In this document: positions 29,101 through 33,678 of the stretch, one piece after another
Layout of the letters: each line of letters begins with the position of its first letter
Position numbering within the stretch: the first letter of the stretch is position 1
NCBI RefSeq assembly: GCF_009604405.1
Contig: NZ_WEGK01000017.1
Coordinates: 1-64,000 of the forward strand
Origin: Nocardia macrotermitis
GTDB taxonomy: Bacteria > Actinomycetota > Actinomycetes > Mycobacteriales > Mycobacteriaceae
Direction of reading: 5' to 3'
Length of the DNA: 64,000 nt
Position numbers and translations under genes: made by a program
Notes under the pieces: model-generated
The model's database searches: none
The model's input: the letters and a program-made list of their open reading frames with translations, nothing else
Told to the model about the DNA's origin: nothing

Positions 29101-29171
29101 CGCACGTCCCGATCGTCGATCTGGATCTGCGCATCGAGCCCGCGTCGAGTGATGCGGGAGTCGGCCGGTAA
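14115..29171 (+). CDS. Giant NRPS-like protein 2 (5018 aa): one intact A domain among disabled domains and long linkers
   Basis: Order (approximate residues): A* 17-437; linker 1 440-720; C 722-1165; A 1172-1680; linker 2 1685-2340; C 2343-2805; linker 3 2815-3395; two N-terminal A fragments 3396-3650 and 3651-3918; linker 4 3919-4125; E* 4126-4552; C* 4553-5018. The second A domain is complete: TSGSTGRPKG near 1335, NLYGPTEAAVSVT, YRTGDLV, and Lys1675 in TAAGKLDRR. Its specificity residues, read by eye as DAWDFILVSK, match no code I know. No carrier domain (LGGxS) is present anywhere. Both central C domains read HRIAAD (H852-R853, H2493-R2494). E* has N4267-G4268 and C* has H4715-P4716 at the HHxxxD site. 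No thioesterase or MbtH is nearby. The ATG at 14115 follows AAGGGA; an in-frame ATG at 14034 is the alternative. The frame is unbroken for 15 kb. Confidence 0.8.
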   Translation: MSRPTRPRPSRSRRTRVITLPQLMSTAVEADPDGIAIVLADSDGTLAELTYAELDERSTRLARLLIARGIGPEDLVAVAFPRSLEAVIALWAVAKSGAGFVPVDPDDPAQRIAHIVVDSGVALGLTVAAIRPALPGTTPWLTVDTAAVAVELEEFAADPVTYADRLRPLRAEHPAYVVYTVDAIGAPHGVMVTQAGLSVLSEAQRARHQADGDSRTLAFAAPSDDASVLELLLAVGGAATMVVAAPTVRGGAELAPLLLREDVTHAYLPSEVLESIDPAELDELRVVICASRTYPPELVDRWTQPIGAGPFGAGVRRFLHGYGAAETTVLTNVGAPDSAAESRGIGAPNPGITEYVLDERLSPVPDGEIGELYVAGAQLARGYLRRPARTAAHFVANPFLGGPEGAGLSGGDSRLFRTGDLVRRAADGGVEYLGPATPVVSAGVMPGVRSQVFGGGGAESVAAEVISGAGSDAAAVSGVPSAGPGARFESASGAELSGAAIERSSEDSSVGRSSLPRRGGVVRDSEGLSGAESAGMPSAGAERSAAGSSVGRDSLPQRDVVRAGEGLSGAESAGMPSAGAERSAAGSSVGRDSLPQRRNVIRDGESASGAGAAEPSDGVVMGQASGNADIGWGSRRGDEVQVGEDAGVGSTALPFGEVGSDRALAVEDSSVGGASRGERLAVDLVSGAESVDSSVGESGVAVVPLTAMVRPAVTVAFEDGEFAGVPLSAAQERMWGINRADAETVAHNVCFAVRISGQMRVEALQVAVVDVIERHEMLRTVYPVADGVGYQVVLPLDRVLADLTPEPLEESEIEDWLGEYARIAFDVTTEIPARIGVAQIAEDEHVVVVVAHRIAADEASVTPFLRDLAVALMGRRNRAKPAWSPLSVQYADYALWQRAVLGDAAQQDSVASREIAYWRTALDGVVSGPDLPADRPRRALPSGRGAAYGFSVDRSVHAGLVGLAEAAGGTLFTALHAAFAALLGRLSGASDIVIGTSTPGRTVRELDSAIGLFENPLVLRARLDPTASFTDLLAAVTRDDLAAFGHAELPFGMLARALGESARAYPSWLRVALTVREQQLAHVSLPRLSATAVEFDSGVAEFELRLNVFPRERDGAPDGLSATFTYATDLFDEITVAGFAERLVLLLEAVTADPRRPVGDVELLQPDERMRILGDWNNTRYAVEPGLLLDGYRRAVREHPDAIAVSDAESELTYAEFDARVNQLARLLISRGVEPETRVVLAIAPTLDLLIGMYAIVTAGGAYVPVDPEHPAERIGYILETVRPVCVVTTVADSVPVPHDTQVLRLDTMDLSGFDPSPVRAEELTRPLRPGHPAYVIFTSGSTGRPKGVVVSHAAIDHQLAWMLAAYPLASDDVYLQKTPPTYDASLWGYFLPLRAGARLRLAAADRSDPLYLAESIIAHGVTVTDFVPSQLAAFADRTAPGICPTLREIFVIGEVLPARTVTAFARISDARVHNLYGPTEAAVSVTYWPAGSADGTNVPIGLPQWNTRVYVLDDRLRPVPVGVPGELYLAGAALARGYVGHPGLTADRFVADPFSERDAGGRMYRTGDLVVWRESSGELPARLDFLGRTDFQINIGGRRIEPGEIEAALLAQSSVGDAVVVACNGRLVAYVAPRSEKRIVTERVAASLAEVLPEELIPDVVVPMDALPRTAAGKLDRRALPDPSLGVETSSSLKVVRVESLEPPRKPEPVVPEQISAQPEPDPAAESGWLSKQWKLGPLTEASAGSDAVESAVRAELPRRARGESLERSEVDESSAQPDSEVPIASDSPALEEDSSTSTLQSESDHETSSQAGWSPRVVPAAQSDTDAPVAESDSRSESGLPRRATGWSPRLVSSQESETTPAPSDSPRPDALRLPRRAAGWTPPPTSSEGSGDTGGVPAVADSVSSDSDRSSAAVSSVSGLVGDTPAEADSLRSDSGRLPRRAAGWSPRQSGASGDVSSESDSSRADSVRLPRRAAGWSPQEVEVANDAPAGADSLSSGSDRSSDEAAGTVSSGDVLAEADSLRSDSGLLPRRVTDWSPQSEVAGDVAAESDSLSSASGRLPRRGGGMPQESGTSGDEVSESESSSLEPGRLPRRARQSSLESGISGDEVSESDSSSSELGRLPRRAAGRSAQESEVAGDRAAELDSSGSGFGLVARRGSEDVPAAADDVVAESVSRSVAGRLPRRAAGWRPRGETSGSVDGRGEADSASRSEASGLESNPVESVRGQESVPEVTAAGQGSDGLRSGLSSLRAGFDRGLRSGGGVSVSGDESAAERFAESSGEQTGLPVRDGGAAEPAPKWLSDNDSQAAMDTTLLPLRSEPSESDVVGESDTFDAEGRVDAETVPLSPAQEWLWALNQVEDGAGGHVPAAYHLPFALRLAGSLDVESLGAALDDVIARHEVLRTVYPAAGESDSAGSAESVAVQQVLPAEARRALTARRIAGAEVAAAVRELAAARFDVTTDLPLRAQLFEISDLAPGSRREYVLAVVVHRIAADGSALGPIVADLMAAYVARTANHSPRWAPLSAQYADYVRWQRSMLGSQSDPESVAAQQISYWRDELAGLPEVLELPGGRPRPAVASMVGAWTGVHIDAATHTALLELAHTHATTLFTVLHTAVAAFLARLSDGDDIAIGTSVPGRAAGEFEDLIGTFVNTVVLRTRLDPAESFSDLLIRQRDRHEQAFAHADLPFPTLVEALGTDRSTAHNPLFQVGVSVQAPARTTVDLPGLTVENIDLDPETSPVDLNFTATETYDSDGTPSGIEGRITYATDLFAPTAADTLVTDLTTLLTTLVTDPTHPLGSLGIGTPTRPTEPGDPDAAANPPEPSAAQPISAAPEDLPLPSLARRHETTTPAAEYDNTVWQPPHTPSSTDRNDTSAPRGIVPADERTTLPPLPGRRGTAAAGSAGASDAPDPSRDSGPADPSDAADHRDIAADDEPATLPPLSARRGTAAAGSAGASDAPDPSRGAGPADLDDAADRRDIAADDEPATLPPLSARRGTAAAAGESDDRNVLQSYRPNDLGDVADRRGIAADEVPPLPARRGTAAAGGSEGESESLRNSIPTDRDDAAGPVLPTLPSRRRAPESDGRSDASESVRGSGYSDLEDADRRGVVAGTEAAALPSRRGTAAVESGGDNDVSQSLRSFGSTDQNDATDHRDTDVSASLRGSSSDEPDDAAGRHGTAAAEFGGDSDVSDSPFGSGRGGSGEVADQRGIAAADEIGSLPQLPARRGIAAAAGGSDGDNDVSKSLRSPGSDRNDAVGRRGLSSLPSRRGTAAGAGGSDGDSELSSRGSGLGGLGDAADRRGDEAGALPLLPSRRGIAAVESDGGNGVLESVRGSGYGDPGDGDRQGVVTGEEVASLPQRRGIAGGAGGDGDEVRSAWSAGDSGVGEFGDGPTLVSVLEDAVAAGPEAVGIIASAGADGLGAEVALGELDGWANRLARYLISLGVGRGSVVALAVRRSVDLGVAVFAVAKAGGAALPIDPEGEAERNREILAGAGPVCVLADAEYPFVASNRPGGDGSFDAPTELLTPIGRTPAHRPAAGGQPMVVRVDKLNLDGIPIHQLTDAERIEPLRADHPAWIIQSAGADRVVVPHAGAVAQLTGSTTEFGLDADDRALLATAATFDLAAWEFWTVALGAPVQLGEQAARPRTIPELMAAAVASNPNGPAVVFRGRSFTYTQLDRASSKLARRLVQLGAGPEKPVAVAIPRSLEALVTLWSVAKTGAAVVPVEPSLPGDRITDLVSDSGAILGVTVRAVVAGLPQIAGEWLVLDHPNFAAQVDSQAGEPISDDERITGLLPDDGAYVLYGAADVDHSQGVVVAHEDLADLAEQASHYRLHHDSRVLALAAPSSDEAVLELVLALGAAAALVVAPATIGGGPELARLIRAEHVTHAFLPEAALRTVDPASLDGVEVVVTDRPVAEEYSPVADTPTAEDHWDSEQSGYPQQPDYSAHSAQTGYSERSDYAEQSGRPEYAEQSGRPEYAEQSEWSDDVDHSEQSHYAEQSAHGDSFDSADHLDHPDYSDHPDYSDQPDHPEQDTPSERRMTPAERIIAEARASAPPPEEFDSLTALAAPVRISTRQVSPDRGTPVPALPQRRTHAADPAEPEALPASESEPSEHNSLPLPPRAVRQLEIDPSGRESRAIALDIPPGVSTESIRTAVQTVLNRHPLLSARLAVPGRSGDDPLRAWSPVFAGSARDARLVLAQTPADTSPRRFVHSEGVAEMAVRTLAVELDPGQGRNIGFGLIDPPESIDPQNDSRTLVIAANGLIVDDTSWRIIIDELARAWSNDPTLDDSARAPEELAHALTRTDDSLRNEVSWWQRALADLPAETPLDGVDLTARGRVSLVITAEGAAAVAAVADAYRANVEDVLLTALALAMLPDTHAARTLGRAVQLTVDARTLTAAESVSAVGGFTATYPLAPNIDGIDLDQALNGGAAAGAAISLIKEQRRTVPASGVRYGLLRHLDPSTTAAMSALAQGRTAFRYRDLRPARPYPDTPSADLLLDITVDATPEGFRARFDYASAVLDADEVKELAGHWVRSLGGLAEHGTHQEAGGFTPSDFPMVPLTQDDIDRLHHVHPDLAEIWPVSPGQAGLLATAHTAGSGQFAVDLRGALDDRRLRLSAQAVLDRHDGLRVAFGEWAGGPVQVVENPVDISWRTVDFTDLATAEARLEMERYQTADRLAPFDPNYAPLIRIALLKSSDTAHRVLLTAHPLLLDDRSLRLVMRDLLTVYARGPRSRQLPEVYPLSAYPTWLAAQNGPAARAVWREALAGHHAPALLAQTDLETSSATAEVAVDVQPADAAGLGALATRLGVTVPMVVQAAWGLLLARFTARDDVVFGVAAPGRSPEVPHIDALVGRFGGIVPMRVYPEAGESTEELLLRIRADWSARPGYYCPSQADMARSLGVDRLLDSVVVFRDDGADLAELSGIVDGIRIAGVDSAPAFADRVAVAVVLNGPNRLTLRYSTEAVSESVANTLADGLTSVIRQITAAPHVPIVDLDLRIEPASSDAGVGR
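15432..16275 (+). repeat. Linker 1: Ser/Gly/Ala/Glu-rich with a 117-bp tandem duplication
   Basis: Low-complexity coding segment replacing the A-domain C-terminal subdomain and carrier domain. A unit of about 101 nearly identical bases occurs at 15688-15788 and again at 15805-15905 (period 117 bp, 39 codons), with one visible difference. It encodes SGAESAGMPSAGAERSAAG followed by SSVGRDSLPQR. LPxR motifs: LPRRG, LPQRD, LPQRR. The codons are unusually rich in T and G at third positions compared with the neighbouring C domain. Confidence 0.8.
19167..21140 (+). repeat. Linker 2: degenerate LPRRAAGWSP repeats
   Basis: About 655 residues of Ser/Asp/Glu/Ala-rich low complexity directly after the only intact A domain, where a carrier domain would be expected. 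LPRR occurs ten times (LPRRAAGWSP in its best form, also LPRRATGWSP, LPRRVTDWSP, LPRRGGG, LPRRARQ), each about 30-60 residues apart and usually preceded by an acidic Ser-rich stretch such as SDSxRSDSGR. It is predicted to be disordered, with regularly spaced basic and aromatic patches. Confidence 0.8.
22557..24297 (+). repeat. Linker 3: LPxRRGTAAA repeats, partly 150-bp tandem
   Basis: About 580 residues, Asp/Ser/Gly/Ala-rich. A 150-bp (50-codon) unit is present at 22809-22958 and 22959-23108, and a third copy begins at 23109 before diverging. The later part carries degenerate copies. Recurrent cores are LPARRGTAAAG, LPSRRGTAA, LPARRGIAAA and LPQRRGIAGG, eight LPxRR in all plus LSARRG variants. 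It joins a C domain to two A-domain fragments. Confidence 0.8.
25869..26490 (+). repeat. Linker 4: Tyr/Asp/Ser/Gln/His-rich segment with 27-bp repeats
   Basis: Low-complexity segment unlike the other linkers: rich in Y, D, S, E, Q and H and almost free of Lys. A 27-bp unit (YAEQSGRPE) begins at 26007, 26034 and, in part, 26061. DYSDHPDYSDQP repeats follow near 26176. A single LPQRR lies near the end. It links the A fragments to the terminal E*/C* pair. The composition resembles sticky, prion-like low-complexity regions. Confidence 0.75.
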
Positions 29172-29353
29172 TGTCCGGCAACCCGTACGGCCGGGTCGCC
29201 GGGGTGAAATCGATTCGGACAGCGGTGATCCGGCATGCTGGGACGGCCGTTCGTCACGTATCGTCGGGCGGGATGTCGCACGGCCCGCGGGGAAGTCGGC
29301 GCACCGGTTTCGGCCGGACTGCTGGAAAACCAACCGATAGTGAAGGTGTGCAA

Positions 29354-30424
29354 GTGATTCGTCGACGCTTCCGGCGGGGCCTGCGAGCCGCGTCCGTTCT
29401 GGCGGCAACAGGAATTCTCGCGGGTGTCCTGACCGGGGTCGGTGCGACCACCGCCTCGGCCGACGATCCGATCATCGCGTCCAAGGCGCTGCTGGCCGAT
29501 CCGAAGGCCCCCGACGGTTCTCACATCACCCGGGCGACCTACACCGACAACCGCAACATCCGCCTGTACGTGTATTCGGCGGCGATGGACGAGACCTATC
29601 CGGTGGACGTGCAGCGCCCCGCCGACGCCTCCAAGGCGCGCCCGACGCTGTACCTGCTCAATGGTGCCGGTGGCGGTGAGGACGACGCGTCGTGGGTGAA
29701 GAAGACCGACATCGTCAAGGGCTTCCTGAACGACAAGAACGTCAACGTGGTGCAGCCCATCGGCGGTAAGTGGAGCTATTACACCGACTGGATCAAGGAC
29801 GATCCGGTATTGGGCCGCAACAAGTGGAAGACGTTCTTCACGCAGGAACTGCCGCCGCTGATCAATGCCGCGCTGGGCACCAATGGCGTGAATGCCATTG
29901 CGGGCCTGTCGACTTCGGGCACCAGCGTGCTGAATCTGGCGATCGCCAAGCCGGGCCTGTACAAGTCCGTCGCGGCGTACTCCGGGTGCGCGCAGACCGC
30001 CGATCCGGTCGGCCGGGAATTCGTGAAGCTCACCGTCAACGTGTGGGGCGGCGGCGACGTGCAGAACATGTACGGCCCCGACGGCGCACCGGCCTGGGCC
30101 GCGAACGACCCCTATCTGCACGCCGACAAGCTGCGCGGGATGAACCTCTACATCTCCTCGGGCAACGGCCTGCCGGGCGTGTACGACACCATGAACAACA
30201 AGTACGCCCTGCCCGGCGCGTACGGCCTGGCCAACCAGCTGCTGATCGGCGGCGTCATCGAGGCGGGCGTCAACTACTGCTCGCACAACCTGCAGGCCAA
30301 GCTGAACTCCCTGCACATCCCCGCCACCTACAACTTCCGCAACTCCGGCACCCACTCCTGGGGCTACTGGCACGACGATTTCCTGAGCTCCTGGCCGGTT
30401 CTGGCCAAGGGCCTCGGGCTGTAA
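29354..30424 (+). CDS. Secreted mycolyltransferase, antigen 85 family
   Basis: 356 aa. A basic N-terminus (MIRRRFRRGLRAA), a hydrophobic core and TASA|DD form a Sec signal peptide. The mature alpha/beta-hydrolase has the nucleophile elbow GLSTSGTS (Ser), the segment LYLLNGAGGGEDDASW, the oxyanion-side motif QPIGGKWSYYTDW and the catalytic His in GTHSWGYW, as in Ag85/Cmt esterases. Those enzymes transfer mycolic acids between trehalose and arabinogalactan in the outer cell wall, so this gene supports a mycolic-acid organism. The GTG at 29354 was chosen because GAAGG lies 7 nt upstream. The frame extends further upstream with no signal-like sequence. It starts 182 nt after the NRPS-like gene and ends in a good terminator. 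Confidence 0.93.
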   Translation: MIRRRFRRGLRAASVLAATGILAGVLTGVGATTASADDPIIASKALLADPKAPDGSHITRATYTDNRNIRLYVYSAAMDETYPVDVQRPADASKARPTLYLLNGAGGGEDDASWVKKTDIVKGFLNDKNVNVVQPIGGKWSYYTDWIKDDPVLGRNKWKTFFTQELPPLINAALGTNGVNAIAGLSTSGTSVLNLAIAKPGLYKSVAAYSGCAQTADPVGREFVKLTVNVWGGGDVQNMYGPDGAPAWAANDPYLHADKLRGMNLYISSGNGLPGVYDTMNNKYALPGAYGLANQLLIGGVIEAGVNYCSHNLQAKLNSLHIPATYNFRNSGTHSWGYWHDDFLSSWPVLAKGLGL

Positions 30425-30452
30425 TCTCGTCCGCTGCAACATATTTCGGAAT

Positions 30453-30481
30453 GGCCGGGGTCTTCGTGACCTCGGCCCTTT
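30453..30481 (+). terminator. Terminator after the mycolyltransferase gene
   Basis: A 10-bp stem GGCCGGGGTC (30453-30462) / GACCTCGGCC (30468-30477) with one G-T pair, a 5-base loop TTCGT and then CTTT. It lies 28 nt after the stop. Confidence 0.75.
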
Positions 30482-30659
30482 CCGTTCCCGAAGCTCCGTC
30501 CGAGCGGGATGCCGACGCCCAGGCGCCGAATCGGAGCGAGCGTTGTTCGCATTCGAGACCGAGAGGCTCCCGGAGTCGGACGTAGGCGTGAATGGGAAGA
30601 TCCGGTGAACCGGTGTGTTCGGCCGATGGCAGTTCGGATGGTCACATTTTCGGCTGACC

Positions 30660-30695
30660 TATGGACGAAAGTTCGGGTACCCATAAACTGAGAGT
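30660..30695 (+). promoter_or_regulatory. Candidate promoter/operator of the Nramp gene
   Basis: TAAACT (30684-30689) lies 6 nt before the GTG start, which would give a leaderless mRNA. Upstream is the GGGTACCC-like palindrome (30675-30682) inside AGTT...AACT ends (30670-30689). A metal-responsive repressor such as a DtxR/MntR protein could bind here, but the match to a known box is poor. Confidence 0.3.
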
Positions 30696-31946
30696 GTGAG
30701 CATCGCCATCGTCACTCCGGCTGCCGCGCTCCGCCGAGCCCGGTCGGCATCCGTGCTGCTCGGACCCGCATTCGTCGCGGCGATCGCGTACGTGGACCCC
30801 GGGAACGTGGCCGCCAACGTCAGCGCGGGCGCGCAGTACGGATATCTGCTGGTCTGGGTGGTCGTGCTGGCCAACGTGATGGCCGCGCTCGTGCAGTACC
30901 TGTCCGCGAAACTCGGTGTCGTCACCGGACGTTCGCTACCGGAACTGGTGCGCGCCACGGCCGGCCCGCGGGTCCGCATCGGCTACTGGGCGCAGGCCGA
31001 ATTGGCCGCCATGGCAACCGATCTCGCGGAGGTCGTCGGCGGCGCGATCGCGCTGCAACTGCTGTTCGGACTGCCGCTGCTGGTCGGTGGGCTGATCACC
31101 GGTGTGGTCTCGATGCTGCTGCTGACGGTGCAGAACCGCCACGGTCAGCAGCGTTTCGAACGGTTGATCATCGGCCTGCTGGCGATCATCTCGATCGGAT
31201 TCGTGGCCAGTCTGGTGATCTCGCCGCCATCGGCCGCCCAGACCGCGGCCGGGCTGCTGCCGCGTTTCCACGACACGCACAGTGTGCTGCTGGCCGCGGC
31301 GATGATCGGTGCGACGGTGATGCCGCACGTGATCTACCTGCATTCGGGAATGTCGCGGGATCGGCACGGGCGCACCGACCCCGGCCCGGTCCGCACCCGG
31401 TTGCTGCGTGCGAACCGTTGGGACGTCGGCATCGCGATGTTGATCGCGGGCGTGGTGAATCTGTCGATGCTGCTGGTGGCCGCGCACACGTTCGCCGGGC
31501 ACGGCGAGGTGTCGACCATCCAGGACGCCTACCACGCGGTCCACCACGCGCTCGGCCCGATCGCGGCGCTGCTGCTGGCGATCGGCCTGCTGGCCTCGGG
31601 TCTGGCCTCGACCTCGGTCGGCGCCTACGCGGGTGCGATGATCATGGACGGTCTGCTGCGTCGCCGCGTCTCACTGCTGTTGCGCCGCATCGTGACCCTG
31701 ATCCCCGCGCTGGTGATCCTGGCCGCCGGATTCGACCCGACGCGCGCGCTGATCGTCTCGCAGGTGGTGCTGTCGTTCGGCATCCCGTTCGCACTCGTAC
31801 CGCTGGTGCGTTTCACCGCGAACCGCACGTTGATGGGCGTCGATGTGAACCATCGCGTCACCACGGCGCTGGCCTGGCTGGTCGCGATCCTGATCACCGC
31901 GCTGAACGTATTCCTGATCTACCTGACGATCGCCGGGGGAGCCTAG
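30696..31946 (+). CDS. mntH: Nramp-family Mn2+/Fe2+ transporter
   Basis: 416 aa polytopic protein with about 11 predicted membrane helices. The Nramp signature is present: the metal-binding DPGN motif in IAYVDPGNVAAN (helix 1) and MPH in GATVMPHVIYLHS (helix 6), with the intracellular loop that follows. Family members import Mn2+ and other divalent ions using the proton gradient. The GTG at 30696 has no ribosome site but follows a TAAACT box, consistent with leaderless translation. The stop shares the tetranucleotide CTAG with the stop of the convergent ABC permease gene, a 4-nt tail-to-tail overlap. Manganese is the usual substrate of bacterial members; specificity is inferred. Confidence 0.92.
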   Translation: MSIAIVTPAAALRRARSASVLLGPAFVAAIAYVDPGNVAANVSAGAQYGYLLVWVVVLANVMAALVQYLSAKLGVVTGRSLPELVRATAGPRVRIGYWAQAELAAMATDLAEVVGGAIALQLLFGLPLLVGGLITGVVSMLLLTVQNRHGQQRFERLIIGLLAIISIGFVASLVISPPSAAQTAAGLLPRFHDTHSVLLAAAMIGATVMPHVIYLHSGMSRDRHGRTDPGPVRTRLLRANRWDVGIAMLIAGVVNLSMLLVAAHTFAGHGEVSTIQDAYHAVHHALGPIAALLLAIGLLASGLASTSVGAYAGAMIMDGLLRRRVSLLLRRIVTLIPALVILAAGFDPTRALIVSQVVLSFGIPFALVPLVRFTANRTLMGVDVNHRVTTALAWLVAILITALNVFLIYLTIAGGA

Positions 31947-32869
31947 CCGCTGGACTCCGCGGCCCGCCGGTAGCCCCGAATCGCCGGATACGCGAAGACG
32001 ACGATCGCGCCGATCGTCCAGGCGAGGGTCTTCAGCAGCGGGGCGGTCACCGCGCCGTCCCAGCTCAGCCCGCGCATGGCGTCGATGGCCGTACTCATCG
32101 GCTGATTCGCCACGGTCGACTGCAACCAGGTGGGATAGACCGTGGTGGGCACGAAACCGGAGTTGAAGAACATCAGCAGCGTGTTGAAGATGGCGACGAT
32201 GTTCACCAGCATCACCCCGCCCGACACCGTGGCCAGCGCGGTCACCAGCACCGCGAACGCCACCCCGAACAGCACCGGAATCGCGATCATCGCCAGCGCG
32301 GCCAACGGCCCGTTCCAGAACCTGAACCCGATGCACACCCCGACCACGATCACGAACAACGTGGTGACCAGCACCCGGATCGCCTCGGCCAGCAGCCGCC
32401 CGGACAGCCCCGCGGCCCGATGCACCGGCATCGTCCACAGGCGGCCCAGCAGTCCGGTGTACTGCTCGTTCTTGAAGCCCAGCGCGCTGACCACCGCACC
32501 CGACATCGCCGCGACCAGCGTGATCATCGGGACGGTCCCGTATTCGCTGGGCATGCCGGTGGCGCGGGTGATCGAATCGCCCAGCACCACGCGCAACATC
32601 AGCAGCGTCAACGCGGGATAGATCAGCGTCTGAATGGTCGTCGCCGGATCGCGCGCCCACACCAGCAGCAGCCGCTTGCACTGGATCAGACTGTGCCGCA
32701 CCCATGCCGAGAGCGCACGCTCGGATTGCGGCGGCACCACCGGCAGTGGAGCCTGCCTCCCGGACGTAGCCACCGACTCGACAACAACGCTCATGCCGTT
32801 TCCATGGGGCATGAGCGCGGGGCCTGCGTGGTTACGCTCCGCTGCCGCCTTCGGCCCTGACCCGCTCAT
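31943..32869 (-). CDS. ABC-2 type export permease (DrrC-like)
   Basis: 308 aa from the ATG at 32869, which overlaps the stop of the upstream permease as ATGA. A hydrophilic N-terminus of about 75 residues precedes six predicted membrane helices of the ABC2_membrane fold. The conserved stretches are GLLGRLWTMPVHRAAGLSGR, FFNSGFVPTTVYP and the final NQPMSTAIDAMRG. It is the last gene of a three-gene exporter operon with an ATPase of the DrrA type. An internal ATG at 32795 is a possible alternative start. Substrates of such exporters include polyketides, lipids (mycobacterial DrrABC) and drugs. Proximity to a mycolyltransferase hints at an envelope lipid, but that is inference. Confidence 0.85.
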   Translation of the reverse strand: MSGSGPKAAAERNHAGPALMPHGNGMSVVVESVATSGRQAPLPVVPPQSERALSAWVRHSLIQCKRLLLVWARDPATTIQTLIYPALTLLMLRVVLGDSITRATGMPSEYGTVPMITLVAAMSGAVVSALGFKNEQYTGLLGRLWTMPVHRAAGLSGRLLAEAIRVLVTTLFVIVVGVCIGFRFWNGPLAALAMIAIPVLFGVAFAVLVTALATVSGGVMLVNIVAIFNTLLMFFNSGFVPTTVYPTWLQSTVANQPMSTAIDAMRGLSWDGAVTAPLLKTLAWTIGAIVVFAYPAIRGYRRAAESSG

Positions 32870-33678
32870 GCCCGCCTCACACTCGCCCAGACCGCCAGCG
32901 GCACGAAGCAGACCGCGAGCCCGCCCAACCACACCAGCGGCACCCACAGCACATGCCAGCTCACCCCGCTCGCGGCCATATCCCGCAGCGCGAAGGAGAA
33001 CTGCGAAATCGGCTGATTACGCACGAACGGCCGAATCCACACCGGAAAACCCGTCTCCGGGACGAATCCGCAGGAGAGCATGCCGAAGATCAGCGTGGGC
33101 AGCGTCAGCGCCTGACTCAACGATTCCGGACTCTTGGTCAGACAGCCCAGCGCGTCGGCCCCGATGGCCAGCACCGTGCCCACACCGAGCGAGAACACGC
33201 AGAACAGCAGCGTCTGCCAGGCGCTCGCATGCAGCCGGAAGCCGATCGCGTAACCGAACACCAGCGCCGCGAGCAGCGAGGTCACCGAGCGGACCAGTCC
33301 GGCCGAGAGCCGCGACAGCAGCGGGACCATCCGCCCCACCGGCATCGTCTGCATGCGGGTGTTGAGCCCGCTGGCCGTTTCGAACGCCGCGATCTGCGCA
33401 TTCGACATCATCGTGAACGACATGGTCTGCAACACGATGATCGGCATCACGAACTGCTGGTAGTCGATTCCGCCCACCCGCATCACGTAGCGCAGCGGCA
33501 GATAGAACCCGAACGTGAACACCAGCGGCGTGATCACCGCGACGATCAGTTCCCCCTTGGTGGCCATGGTGCGCACGATCCGCCCGGTCAACGCCCGCCA
33601 CTGCGCGAACGCGGACGGGCGCACCTCGGTCACCCCGGCGAACAGCGCACTGCCGGATACGGTGAGTTGTTCGGTCAC
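32866..33678 (-). CDS. ABC-2 type export permease (DrrB-like)
   Basis: 270 aa with six predicted membrane helices. ABC2-type signature stretches include ASGLNTRMQTMPVGRMVPLL, GMLSCGFVPETGFP and RNQPISQFSFALRDM. The GTG at 33678 overlaps the ATPase stop as GTGA and the stop overlaps the next gene as ATGA, so the three genes are translationally coupled. It probably pairs with the downstream permease as a heterodimer around a DrrA-type ATPase dimer. Confidence 0.86.
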   Translation of the reverse strand: MTEQLTVSGSALFAGVTEVRPSAFAQWRALTGRIVRTMATKGELIVAVITPLVFTFGFYLPLRYVMRVGGIDYQQFVMPIIVLQTMSFTMMSNAQIAAFETASGLNTRMQTMPVGRMVPLLSRLSAGLVRSVTSLLAALVFGYAIGFRLHASAWQTLLFCVFSLGVGTVLAIGADALGCLTKSPESLSQALTLPTLIFGMLSCGFVPETGFPVWIRPFVRNQPISQFSFALRDMAASGVSWHVLWVPLVWLGGLAVCFVPLAVWASVRRA

